Notes: generated by a model from the sequence alone, not told the origin. A stretch of DNA of 13,235 nucleotides from UM-FILTER-47-13 sp964445195 (GCA_964445195.1 CAYUKA010000043.1:1-13235), one strand, 5' to 3'. Counted from the stretch's first letter, positions 5,959 through 13,164 are shown. Numbers and translations are program-made.

Positions 5959-6833
5959 TGACCGCGCCCGTTTCGCCGCCGACCGAAGATGTTATGACGG
6001 CGCTGGCGGCGCTGGGGCAGGCTTCTGATGACCCGGGAAAGCTGGCCGAAGGCGCGTTGCTGCTGGCGTCACTGTCCCATCCCGGCCTGTCGCTGGAGCG
6101 GTATCATCACCATCTCGATAAGCTGGGCCGCGAAACCGGCGCGCGTTTCACAGAGTTGCGTGCTGCCGGGGCTGACGATTCGGCCGGCACGCGGCTGGCG
6201 GCGCTCAAGCATGTCATGGTCGACAGGCATGATTACTTTCATGACAGAGAAGCGCCGGACCATATCCAGAATGACAATTTGATTCGCGTCATCGACCGTG
6301 GCAAGGGCGGCGCCATGGCGCTGGCGGTTCTGTATCTGGTTGCCGGTCTGGCGCAGGGCTGGGATATTGCATTGCTGGCCCTGCCGGCATATCCGGTGCT
6401 GCGTCTCGCGCACGGCGCGGAGCGTGTGTTATGCGATCCGGCTGACGGCTGCCTGCCGCTGCAGGCGGCGGATTTGCGGCGGCTGGTCAAGACGCATGCC
6501 GGGCCGCAGGCCGAGCTGGCGGCAGATTATTATGAGCCGCTGGCGTGGCGCGATATTTTGATCCGGCTGCATAACCCGGTCAAACTTTACCAGATCGCGT
6601 GTGAAGATTATGCGGCGTCACTGCAGAGTGTCGAAGCGTTGCGGGCGCTGGCGCCGGACGAATACCGGCTGTTGCTCGATGCCGGTGTGCTGTATGCCCG
6701 GCTGGGCCGGGACGATGAGGCCGAGGCGGCGCTGGAAGGCTATATAAGCGCCGCGCCCGATCCGCGTGACCGGCGCGAGGCGGCCCTGCTGTTGCAGGAG
6801 ATACGATTTTCTCCGGATAAAGGCACGGACTAA
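5955..6833 (+). CDS. SirB1-family transglutaminase-like/TPR protein, conserved His replaced
   Basis: This 292-residue protein resembles the SirB1 family: a transglutaminase-like core followed by tetratricopeptide helices. The core runs from about 40 to 175, with QNDNLIRVIDRGKGGAMALAVLYL (105-128), corresponding to the family's N-x-x-L-N-x-V-L ... G-I-P-I-S-L-A region. AQGWDIALLALPAYPVLRL (133-151) corresponds to the family's F-P-G-H-F-L-V-R segment. The usual His is Tyr (Y146) and PGH is PAY, so classical transglutaminase chemistry is unlikely. One or two TPR-like repeats lie at about 233-285 (LLLDAGVLYARLGRDDEAEAAL). No signal peptide is seen, so it is probably cytoplasmic. The ATG at 5955 overlaps the previous stop and lacks its own good ribosome site; a second ATG follows at once. 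Function is unknown. Confidence 0.75.
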   Translation: MMTAPVSPPTEDVMTALAALGQASDDPGKLAEGALLLASLSHPGLSLERYHHHLDKLGRETGARFTELRAAGADDSAGTRLAALKHVMVDRHDYFHDREAPDHIQNDNLIRVIDRGKGGAMALAVLYLVAGLAQGWDIALLALPAYPVLRLAHGAERVLCDPADGCLPLQAADLRRLVKTHAGPQAELAADYYEPLAWRDILIRLHNPVKLYQIACEDYAASLQSVEALRALAPDEYRLLLDAGVLYARLGRDDEAEAALEGYISAAPDPRDRREAALLLQEIRFSPDKGTD

Positions 6834-6922
6834 CCGGTGCTTCCTTAAAACGGACATAAAATTGTCACAAAAGGGGTGTGTTGTCGTCTGCGTCGCAAGA
6901 CTTATTAAAGGAACGAATAGAT

Positions 6923-7507
6923 ATGAAACGTATGCTGATAACGGTGATTCTGGCTGGTTGTCTGATCGGCTCAGCCATGACCGTCCTGCCGCGGGCCGAG
7001 GACCGTGTGGCGGCGTATCTGGTCGAGCGGGCCTGGCTGCGGGCACAGGCCGGTGAACTGGCGGCCCGGCCCTGGCCCTGGCTGGATAGTATGCCGGTGG
7101 CGCGGCTCAGCCTGCCGCGGCTGGGCCAGGATCTGGTGGTACTGCGGGGGACGGCCGGCTCCGTGCTGGCTCATGCGCCCGGCTGGCATGACGGCAGTGT
7201 GCGGCCGGGAGCGGAAGGAATTAGCTATATCACTGCGTACAGTGATCTGCATTTTGGCTGGCTGCGTAATGTGCAGCCCGGTGATACGCTGCAGCTGCAA
7301 CAGCCTGCGGCTCCGGTTTTGACTTACATCGTTGACGATATAATTTTTACGCATGAGCCGGAAATCACGTTAGGTGAAATGGTTGACGGCCGTGTGTTGT
7401 TGTTATCCACATCTTATGCGGCGACGGGACCGGGACCGGACCTTTATCTGGTGGCAGTGGCGCGGGCGTTGCCGGTACCGGGGCAAAAGCGGCAGGGAAT
7501 TAGTTGA
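6923..7507 (+). CDS. Class GN sortase homologue lacking all catalytic residues (pseudosortase)
   Basis: This 194-residue protein has an N-terminal hydrophobic signal anchor (about 4-22) and the hallmarks of proteobacterial class GN sortases: VERAWLRAQ (34-42), PWPWLDSMPVARLSLPRLG (50-68), VVLRGTAGSVLAHAPGW (72-88), DLHFGWLRNVQPGDTLQL (108-125) and the C-terminal barrel strands. Sortases are cysteine transpeptidases using His, Cys and Arg. Here the G-H of G-H-R-D-T-H-F is AY (Y106). The Cys of L-V-T-C-Y-P-F is Ser (S164, in LSTSYAA). The Arg of G-P-L-R-Y is Leu (L174). The reading frame and core motifs are otherwise intact, which suggests selection for a non-catalytic role. The ATG at 6923 follows AAAGGAA (6907-6913); the frame is open upstream to 6878 but adds only unrelated residues. 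No usual GN-sortase substrate gene is adjacent; pal follows. Confidence 0.85.
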   Translation: MKRMLITVILAGCLIGSAMTVLPRAEDRVAAYLVERAWLRAQAGELAARPWPWLDSMPVARLSLPRLGQDLVVLRGTAGSVLAHAPGWHDGSVRPGAEGISYITAYSDLHFGWLRNVQPGDTLQLQQPAAPVLTYIVDDIIFTHEPEITLGEMVDGRVLLLSTSYAATGPGPDLYLVAVARALPVPGQKRQGIS

Positions 7508-7553
7508 GGGTATTTCAGACCGTTCCGACGGGAACCCTTGCCAGCGCCGCGCG

Positions 7554-7582
7554 TTGACAATAATACTGGACGGATGGAGATT
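7554..7582 (+). promoter_or_regulatory. Possible pal promoter
   Basis: A perfect -35 hexamer TTGACA (7554-7559) lies in the 135-base gap before pal. At 17 bases the -10 would be GAGATT (7577-7582), which matches poorly (three of six). The better-looking TATATAT (7587-7593) is too far away. The gap is long enough for a promoter, so pal and cpoB may be transcribed separately from the sortase-like gene, but the -10 is unconvincing. Confidence 0.3.
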
Positions 7583-7642
7583 CTTGTATATATCTGCTTA
7601 TCGGGATAACGAAATTCACATTCTTAAAGGAGTTCAGACGAT

Positions 7643-8173
7643 ATGGTCTTCCGCACATTGATGATGACAGCCCTTTTATTCACGGTAACGGCCTGTGCCA
7701 GCGACCGTGACAGTGCCGATATGGGCGAAACCCGGATTGAAGAACGCCAGGACATCACGGCCGGCCCGCTGGGCGGCACCGAAGTATTTGACCGCAGCGC
7801 GCTTGACGGCCCGGCACCGGGCACGCAGCAGGATCTGGTGGTGAATGTCGGCGACCGGATATTCTTCGGCTACGACCGTTACGACCTGACGCCGGAAGCC
7901 CAGCGGACGTTGGAGTTGCAGGCCGAATGGCTTAAGCGCTACCCGGCCGTTTCCGTTTCGATTGAAGGTCACTGCGATGAGCGCGGTACGCGTGAATACA
8001 ACCTCGCTCTCGGCGAGCGGCGCGCCAATGCGGTCAAAAGCTACCTTGTCGCTCTGGGCATAGAGCCGATGCGGGTTAACACAATCAGCTTCGGTAAAGA
8101 GCGCCCGGCTGTTCTGGGTTCCAACCCGGCTGCCTGGGCGCAGAATCGCCGTGGCGTGACGGTGGTTGACTAA
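7643..8173 (+). CDS. pal: Peptidoglycan-associated lipoprotein Pal
   Basis: This 176-residue outer-membrane lipoprotein of the Tol-Pal system binds peptidoglycan and helps draw in the outer membrane during division. The signal peptide ends in the lipobox TVTAC (C18). A flexible linker runs to about 65. The OmpA-like domain occupies about 67-176 with IFFGYDRYDLTPEA (73-86), EGHCDERGTREYNLALGERRA (108-128), SFGKERP (149-155) and the NRR motif (168-170). The diaminopimelate-binding Asp and Arg positions look intact. AAAGGAG (7626-7632) lies ten bases before the ATG at 7643. cpoB follows 17 bases after its stop. In many alphaproteobacteria tolB is directly upstream; here the upstream neighbour is the sortase-like gene. 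Confidence 0.96.
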   Translation: MVFRTLMMTALLFTVTACASDRDSADMGETRIEERQDITAGPLGGTEVFDRSALDGPAPGTQQDLVVNVGDRIFFGYDRYDLTPEAQRTLELQAEWLKRYPAVSVSIEGHCDERGTREYNLALGERRANAVKSYLVALGIEPMRVNTISFGKERPAVLGSNPAAWAQNRRGVTVVD

Positions 8174-8190
8174 GTTCTGAAAGGCCGGCG

Positions 8191-9225
8191 ATGGTAAACA
8201 CAGTCAAAAAAATGCGTTTACCGTGCCGGCTCTTTACTCTCTTTTCCTGCTTTTCCTGTGTGGTTTTTCTATGCTGTGTCTCTGCCGTCAGCGCGCAGGC
8301 GCAGGATGCTGATACCAGACTTGATCGCCTTGAAAATGAAATCCAGACTTTAAGCCGCGCTGTGTTCCGCGGTGAAGCGCCGCCGCCCGGTTCTCTGGCC
8401 GTTGGGGACGGGGTCAGCGCGGCCCAGACCGCGAATACCGAATTACGCTTGCAGCAGATCGAGCGCGAATTGCGCACCCTCACCGGCAAGGTTGAGCAGC
8501 AAGATTACGAACTGCAGCAAATCCGGATGAATAACGAGCGTACACTGGCCGCTTTGCAGGCCCGGCTTGACGCGCTGGAATCTGCCAGTCTTTCCAGCCT
8601 TTCCGCACCGGCTGCCCCTCTGCCATCAGATGAACCGCCGCCGGCAGGCAATCCGGCAGCGGATGCGGCGGTAACGGCCAATACAGTGGCGACGGGCTTA
8701 AATGCTGCTGATCTGGTGCAGCCCGCCACGCCTGCGCCGGAAACCACGCCGGGCGTTGCAGGACAGCTCGGGACGCTCAGGACACCGGCGCCCGGCGCAT
8801 CGGCAGGGGCGCTTGCGCGCCTGCCTGCTATCGACGATCCTGTCGCCGCGTATGAGCGGGCCTTCGCCTTGCTGCGCGAGGCCCGCTATGATGAGGCCGA
8901 AACAGCCTTTCAGGGCTTTGTCGATACCTATAATAGCCATGATCTGGCGGCGAACGCCCGCTACTGGCTGGGCGAGACATTTTATGTCCGTGGCAATTTT
9001 GAGCGGGCGGCACGGGTGTTTGCCGAAGCGTATCAGGCCCATCCCGCCGGGCCGAAAGCGCCTGATAATCTGCTGAAGCTGGGCTTGTCTCTTGCCGGTT
9101 TGGGTAAGGCCGATGATGCCTGTGTGACCTATGCGCAGATCCGCAAGGAGTTCCCGACCGGTGCCATGCCGATCATGACCCGGGCCGAGCGCGAAATGGA
9201 GCAGCTTGGCTGCACTCAGTTCTGA
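8191..9225 (+). CDS. cpoB: Tol-Pal system protein CpoB (YbgF)
   Basis: This 344-residue periplasmic protein coordinates outer-membrane constriction with septal peptidoglycan synthesis. It has a long signal peptide (1-37, unusually rich in Cys and Phe, probable cleavage after AQA at 37). N-terminal coiled-coil segments follow at about 40-60 and 82-130 (RLDRLENEIQTL; LRLQQIERELRTL), for trimerisation. A Pro/Ala-rich linker runs to about 212, and a C-terminal TPR domain spans about 217-335 (YERAFALLREARYDEAETAF, then ARYWLGETFYVRGNFERAARVF). It ends in a family-typical EMEQLGC. The ATG at 8191 follows GAAAGG (8179-8184). Its 17-base distance from pal indicates a shared transcript. A hairpin at 9264-9281 lies downstream. 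Confidence 0.94.
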   Translation: MVNTVKKMRLPCRLFTLFSCFSCVVFLCCVSAVSAQAQDADTRLDRLENEIQTLSRAVFRGEAPPPGSLAVGDGVSAAQTANTELRLQQIERELRTLTGKVEQQDYELQQIRMNNERTLAALQARLDALESASLSSLSAPAAPLPSDEPPPAGNPAADAAVTANTVATGLNAADLVQPATPAPETTPGVAGQLGTLRTPAPGASAGALARLPAIDDPVAAYERAFALLREARYDEAETAFQGFVDTYNSHDLAANARYWLGETFYVRGNFERAARVFAEAYQAHPAGPKAPDNLLKLGLSLAGLGKADDACVTYAQIRKEFPTGAMPIMTRAEREMEQLGCTQF

Positions 9226-9263
9226 TTTTTTATAATTAAATCAATAGCTTGTTTTATTCTTAA

Positions 9264-9281
9264 GGGCGTGTTTTTGCGCCC
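9264..9281 (+). terminator. Weak hairpin after cpoB
   Basis: GGGCG (9264-9268) pairs with CGCCC (9277-9281) around an 8-base T-rich loop. Only a broken T stretch (CTTTCATTT) follows, so this is at best a weak intrinsic terminator of the pal-cpoB transcript. Its right arm overlaps the -35 area of the promoter just downstream. Confidence 0.4.
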
Positions 9282-9303
9282 GGCCTTTCATTTCTGCTAT
9301 ACT
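9274..9303 (+). promoter_or_regulatory. Extended -10 promoter of the two-helix protein gene
   Basis: TGCTATACT (9295-9303) is an extended -10 (TG, one base, TATACT, five of six matches). TTGCGC (9274-9279) is a plausible weak -35 with an 18-base spacer. Transcription would begin near 9310, giving a leader of about 75 bases that contains the AGTACG/CGTACT hairpin. Confidence 0.55.
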
Positions 9304-9321
9304 ATCTACATAAATAGAAAA

Positions 9322-9337
9322 AGTACGCTAACGTACT
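9322..9337. repeat. Inverted repeat in the leader of the two-helix protein gene
   Basis: AGTACG (9322-9327), loop CTAA and CGTACT (9332-9337) form a perfect 6+6 inverted repeat. It lies about 20 bases downstream of the -10 and 47 bases before the ATG at 9385. It could be an operator or a 5' leader hairpin. The surrounding sequence is strongly AT-rich. Confidence 0.5.
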
Positions 9338-9384
9338 GAAATATAAAAATATACGGTGTAATGGTGTAATAAGAAGGGTGGTCT

Positions 9385-9975
9385 ATGACCGGTGAATTAA
9401 CCTTATCCCCCCAGTTTGAAGGGCCGGCGCTTGGCGCAGATTCAGGTGAGCCCGAATATAATCCGCGTCCGGCTATGGAATATGCCCGTGATGAATGGAT
9501 GTCGGGTATTTCCCGCTTTTTCAACGATACCGGCGAGTTTTTGATGCGGCCGGAAGTTCGTCCGGTCACCGGGGCTATGGCAGGAATGTTAGGTCTTGTT
9601 TTTGCGTGGAAAGCCCTGCCGCAATTGCTGGGTTTCATGGATAATGTGCCCGGTGGCGGCATTTTGAAAGGTCTGACGTCATTTGCGCTTGCGGTGACCG
9701 TCGGTCTGGCTTTGTTTGAAGGGGTCAATAATGGTTTTGACTGGGAAAAAACCGGCCAGAACCTGGCCCGTAATTTTGGCGTGGCCGTCGATGGTGTGGG
9801 CGCGGCAGCATCCGCTGCCGGAAGTGCCGCGGGCAGGATGGGCGAGGGTATTGTCGATTGGGCCGAATGGGGCGCGGAGGAAGCCCGCCAGGCTGCTGCA
9901 GAGCAGCTGGAGCAGGAGCAGCAGTTAGCGGCGGGCACCGACCCGGCCGCGCCGGCACCCGGGGCGACCGGCTAA
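9385..9975 (+). CDS. Unrecognised protein with two membrane helices
   Basis: I do not recognise this 196-residue protein. A hydrophilic, Pro- and Glu-rich N-terminus (1-58) is followed by two hydrophobic helices, at about 61-79 (GAMAGMLGLVFAWKALPQL) and 94-113 (LKGLTSFALAVTVGLALFEG). A short turn rich in Gly and Pro (DNVPGGG) joins them. After that come a small-residue segment (132-155, GVAVDGVGAAASAAGSAAG), an acidic Gln/Glu/Ala-rich helix (157-183) and a Pro/Ala tail. There is no signal peptide, so it is probably a membrane hairpin with both ends on one side. The ATG at 9385 follows GAAGGG, and an extended -10 promoter lies upstream. It sits between cpoB and tilS, which are neighbours in many alphaproteobacteria, so it looks like a lineage-specific insertion. 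Codon composition resembles its neighbours. Confidence 0.8.
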   Translation: MTGELTLSPQFEGPALGADSGEPEYNPRPAMEYARDEWMSGISRFFNDTGEFLMRPEVRPVTGAMAGMLGLVFAWKALPQLLGFMDNVPGGGILKGLTSFALAVTVGLALFEGVNNGFDWEKTGQNLARNFGVAVDGVGAAASAAGSAAGRMGEGIVDWAEWGAEEARQAAAEQLEQEQQLAAGTDPAAPAPGATG

Positions 9976-10035
9976 CCGGCCTGATCTTTCTTTTCCTTTC
10001 AAAGACGCGTGCTTTATCTTTATAACAGGGCTGTG

Positions 10036-11028
10036 ATGAGCGACAGCCCTTTTGTTTTATCAGAGTTTTGCAGGCCGCACCTGCCGCCGCTGCCTGTGGC
10101 GGTGGCCGTGGCGGTATCGGGCGGCCCGGACAGTATGGCGCTGTGTCATGCGCTGGCAAGTTGTTATGAGGGGCCGGTTCATGCGCTCAGCGTCGATCAT
10201 GGCCTGCGCGCCGAAGCCGCGGCAGAGGCGGCGCAGGTCGGTGACTGGGTCGGCGTCTGGCCGCGTGTACAGCATCATATTTTAACCCGCGAGGGATCAC
10301 CCGGGCACAGCCGTATACAGGAACAGGCACGGCAGGACCGGTATGCGCTGCTGGCTGATTATTGCGCCCGGACCGGCATTACGCATTTGTTCACCGCGCA
10401 TCACCGTGATGACCAGGTGGAAACCCTGTTGTTCCGCCTGGCCAAGGGGAGCGGGCTGGACGGGCTGGCGGCGATGCGGCCAGTGACGGCCTATGATGAT
10501 CAGCTGACAATTATCCGCCCGCTATTGGAAGCCGATAAGGAATCGCTTCTTTCCTATTGCGCGGCGCATGATATTGCGTTCGTGCAGGACCCGTCGAATG
10601 ACGATGACCGTTTTGCCCGCGCCCGTTTGCGCCGGTCAGCAGGTATTCTGGCGGCGGAAGGTCTGACCGCCAAGCGCCTGGCGGTGACGGCGGCGCGGCT
10701 GGGGCGCGCCCGCGATGCGCTCGACCACTATGCTGCCACAGCGTTTGCGGCCCATTTGCAGCAGAAAGAGCCGGGCCGTATCGTATTCAATCTTGCCGAG
10801 CTACGGGATGAACCGGCTGAGACTCGTTTGCGCGTATTGCTGCGCGCGGTTGACAGGCTCGGTGGCGGCGCAGGCGGCTACGGCCCGCGGCGCGAAAAAA
10901 TGGAGAATCTGGCAACCGTCCTGTTCACGGCTGCGGATTTTAAAACTCGTTCGCTGGGCGGTTGCCTGTTTTCCCGCGATGACCGAAAAGGACTGATTGT
11001 CATTGAAACCGAAGCGGGATCGGCCTAA
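10036..11028 (+). CDS. tilS: tRNA(Ile)-lysidine synthase TilS
   Basis: This 330-residue enzyme attaches lysine to C34 of the CAU-anticodon isoleucine tRNA, using ATP, so that the tRNA reads AUA codons. The N-type ATP-pyrophosphatase P-loop SGGPDS is at 28-33 and VDHGLR at 53-58. Further conserved pieces are RQDRYALLADY, THLFTAHHRDDQVETLLFRL, IRPLL and FVQDPSNDDDRFARARLRR. It is the short form: there is no separate C-terminal TilS_C domain of the E. coli type, though a reduced C-terminal region is present. The frame opens upstream at 10009, but AGGG (10027-10030) five bases before the ATG at 10036 favours this start. ftsH follows, the common alphaproteobacterial order. Confidence 0.94.
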   Translation: MSDSPFVLSEFCRPHLPPLPVAVAVAVSGGPDSMALCHALASCYEGPVHALSVDHGLRAEAAAEAAQVGDWVGVWPRVQHHILTREGSPGHSRIQEQARQDRYALLADYCARTGITHLFTAHHRDDQVETLLFRLAKGSGLDGLAAMRPVTAYDDQLTIIRPLLEADKESLLSYCAAHDIAFVQDPSNDDDRFARARLRRSAGILAAEGLTAKRLAVTAARLGRARDALDHYAATAFAAHLQQKEPGRIVFNLAELRDEPAETRLRVLLRAVDRLGGGAGGYGPRREKMENLATVLFTAADFKTRSLGGCLFSRDDRKGLIVIETEAGSA

Positions 11029-11060
11029 ATCATAAAGTAACAGCCGGTTTTAGCGATTGA

Positions 11061-11075
11061 GCGGTAAAATACCGC
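11061..11075. repeat. Short hairpin between tilS and ftsH
   Basis: GCGGTA (11061-11066), loop AAA and TACCGC (11070-11075) form a perfect 6-bp stem. It is followed by an A-run, not a T-run, on the plus strand, so it is not an intrinsic terminator for tilS. I could not assign a convincing ftsH promoter in the rest of the 127-base gap. Confidence 0.4.
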
Positions 11076-11155
11076 CGCAAAAAACCGATTGTATCCGGTC
11101 GGCGGGAATTGTAAGCTGGCACACGATAAATGTTTAACGAAAGCGCGGTTTTCAG

Positions 11156-13090
11156 GTGGGAAATTTTGGACGTAATGTGATGTTCTGGCTGGCGATCGCT
11201 CTGATGCTGGCCTTTTTATTCAATATTTTCCAGACGGCGCAGGACCCGCAGGGGGCCGGGGCGGGCGATACGCTGGCCTATAGCGATTTTATGGCCGAGG
11301 CTTCGGCCGGCCGGATTGCCGACATCACGATCAAGGGCCAGGATATTACCGGCCATTTCGCCGCGGACGGCCGGGCGTTTAACACGCTGGTGCCGGCGAA
11401 TGAAAACGTGGTCGATCGTCTGGGCACAACCGGTGTGCGCATTACTGCCGAGGAGCCGGACCCGGAGCGGATCAGCGCACTGGGGGTCCTGTTGTCGTGG
11501 TTCCCGATGCTGCTGCTGATCGGGGTCTGGATATTCTTCATGCGCCAGATGCAGTCCAAGGGCGGCGGCGGCGCGATGGGCTTCGGTAAGTCGCGCGCGC
11601 GCCTGCTGAATGAACAGCAGGGCCGGGTGACCTTCGATGATGTCGCCGGTATTGAGGAGGCAAAGCAGGAGCTTGAGGAAGTTGTCGAGTTCCTGAAAGA
11701 CCCGCAGAAATTCCAGCGCCTGGGCGGCAAAATTCCCAAAGGCGCGCTGCTGGTCGGTCCGCCGGGAACTGGCAAAACGCTTGTCGCGCGGGCGGTGGCG
11801 GGAGAGGCCAACGTGCCGTTCTTTACGATTTCAGGCTCCGACTTTGTCGAGATGTTTGTCGGGGTCGGCGCCAGCCGGGTCCGTGATATGTTCGAGCAGG
11901 CCAAGAAAAACGCGCCCTGCATTATCTTTATTGACGAGATTGATGCGGTCGGCCGTCACCGGGGCGCGGGTCTGGGCGGCGGTAATGATGAGCGCGAGCA
12001 AACCCTGAACCAGCTTCTGGTTGAAATGGACGGCTTTGAGGGCAATGAAGGCATTATTATCATCGCCGCGACCAACCGTCCCGACGTGCTTGATCCCGCG
12101 CTACTGCGGCCGGGCCGTTTTGACCGTCAGGTCGTTGTGCCGCTGCCGGATGTGAACGGCCGTGAAAAAATCCTCAGTGTCCATATGAAGAAAGTCCCGC
12201 TGGCTAAAAATGTCGATGCCAGTGTTCTTGCCCGCGGGACGCCGGGATTTTCCGGTGCCGATCTTGCTAATCTCGTCAACGAGGCGGCATTGCTGGCGGC
12301 GCGCCGCGGCAAACGCGTTGTGGCGATGGAAGAGTTTGAGGACGCCAAGGACAAGGTGATGATGGGCACCGAGCGCAAGTCGATGGTAATGAGCGAGGAA
12401 GAGAAAAAGCTCACCGCCTATCACGAGGCCGGGCATGCCATTGTTGCGCTTCATGAACCTGAATCGGACCCGATTCACAAGGCGACGATTATTCCGCGTG
12501 GCCGGGCGCTGGGTCTGGTGATGCGCCTGCCGGAGCGTGACCGGATTTCAATGTCGGTGGCCAAGCTGCGTGCCGACCTCGCTGTCGCGATGGGCGGCCG
12601 TATTGCCGAGGAGATTATCTTCGGTAAGGACAAGGTCACAACCGGCGCCTCCAGCGATATCAAGATGGCGACTGATATGGCGCGACGGATGGTCACCGAA
12701 TGGGGGATGTCCGACAAGCTGGGCCCGATCCGTTATGGGGCCGATCAGGAAGAAGTGTTTCTGGGCCATTCGGTGACGCAGTCGAAAAACCTGTCCGATG
12801 AAACGGCTAAGCTGGTTGACGAGGAGATCAAACGAATCGTCAACGACGCTTATACGCGGGCCGAAACGACCCTGAAAGAAAATATGGACGAGCTGCACAA
12901 GCTGGCCAAGGCGCTGCTGGAATATGAAATGCTGACCGGTGATGAAATCAAGGACCTGCTGGACGGTAAACCGATCATCCGCGAGACGCCGGATGAGGCT
13001 GAAGAGGGCGCCAAACCAAAATCTTCTGTACCCTCCGGCGGGGGTATTGGCGGCCTTGATGACGGCGGCACTGCGCCGCAGGGCGCCTGA
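11156..13090 (+). CDS. ftsH: ATP-dependent zinc metalloprotease FtsH
   Basis: This 644-residue inner-membrane hexameric AAA+ protease degrades damaged membrane proteins and short-lived regulators such as sigma-32 and LpxC in well-studied species. It has TM1 (about 8-26), a periplasmic domain (27-105) and TM2 (about 109-129). The AAA module carries Walker A GPPGTGKT (201-208), Walker B IIFIDE (256-261) and the second region of homology (ATNRPD to RPGRFDR, 305-324). The protease domain has the zinc site HEAGH (423-427) and the third ligand D501. All residues needed for activity are present. The start is GTG 11156: it gives MGNFGRN, the conserved N-terminus of alphaproteobacterial FtsH, although its ribosome site is weak. 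The ATG at 11130 is out of frame. A Gly/Pro-rich tail ends the protein. Confidence 0.97.
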   Translation: MGNFGRNVMFWLAIALMLAFLFNIFQTAQDPQGAGAGDTLAYSDFMAEASAGRIADITIKGQDITGHFAADGRAFNTLVPANENVVDRLGTTGVRITAEEPDPERISALGVLLSWFPMLLLIGVWIFFMRQMQSKGGGGAMGFGKSRARLLNEQQGRVTFDDVAGIEEAKQELEEVVEFLKDPQKFQRLGGKIPKGALLVGPPGTGKTLVARAVAGEANVPFFTISGSDFVEMFVGVGASRVRDMFEQAKKNAPCIIFIDEIDAVGRHRGAGLGGGNDEREQTLNQLLVEMDGFEGNEGIIIIAATNRPDVLDPALLRPGRFDRQVVVPLPDVNGREKILSVHMKKVPLAKNVDASVLARGTPGFSGADLANLVNEAALLAARRGKRVVAMEEFEDAKDKVMMGTERKSMVMSEEEKKLTAYHEAGHAIVALHEPESDPIHKATIIPRGRALGLVMRLPERDRISMSVAKLRADLAVAMGGRIAEEIIFGKDKVTTGASSDIKMATDMARRMVTEWGMSDKLGPIRYGADQEEVFLGHSVTQSKNLSDETAKLVDEEIKRIVNDAYTRAETTLKENMDELHKLAKALLEYEMLTGDEIKDLLDGKPIIRETPDEAEEGAKPKSSVPSGGGIGGLDDGGTAPQGA

Positions 13091-13100
13091 GCCGTTTTTT
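13079..13100 (+). terminator. Possible weak terminator at the ftsH stop
   Basis: CAGG (13079-13082) and CCTG (13086-13089) form a 4-bp stem overlapping the TGA. Six T residues follow at 13095-13100 after a 5-base gap. The stem is short, so termination here would be partial at best. Confidence 0.25.
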
Positions 13101-13136
13101 AGATTATCTTTATGACATAAGGCATGCCTCATAAAT

Positions 13137-13164
13137 GAAGGAGGGTTCAACCGAACCCTCCTTC
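13137..13164. terminator. Perfect 12-bp hairpin downstream of ftsH
   Basis: GAAGGAGGGTTC (13137-13148), loop AACC and GAACCCTCCTTC (13153-13164) form a perfect 12-bp stem, the strongest inverted repeat in the window. Its position 46 bases after the ftsH stop suggests transcription termination or mRNA 3'-end protection. However, no T-run follows on the plus strand, and only ATTTAT follows on the minus strand. The left arm contains AAGGAGG and the right arm CCTCCTT, the Shine-Dalgarno and anti-Shine-Dalgarno sequences, so a regulatory hairpin for the next gene is an alternative. Confidence 0.5.

Noticed and set aside
6862..6909. Promoter just before the sortase-like gene (TTGTCA or TTGTCG)
   Set aside because: No acceptable -10 lies at 16-18 bases from TTGTCA. 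The one after TTGTCG (TATTAA) would overlap the ribosome site.
10021..10026. TATAAC as a tilS promoter -10
   Set aside because: Transcription would begin at about 10033, removing the ribosome site that sets the ATG at 10036.
11130..11155. ATG at 11130 as the ftsH start
   Set aside because: It is 26 bases from the GTG and therefore out of frame with FtsH.
12548..13150. Minus-strand 200-codon frame antisense to ftsH
   Set aside because: It arises from the codon bias of the ftsH strand; the sequence has no recognisable domain and ends inside the 12-bp hairpin.
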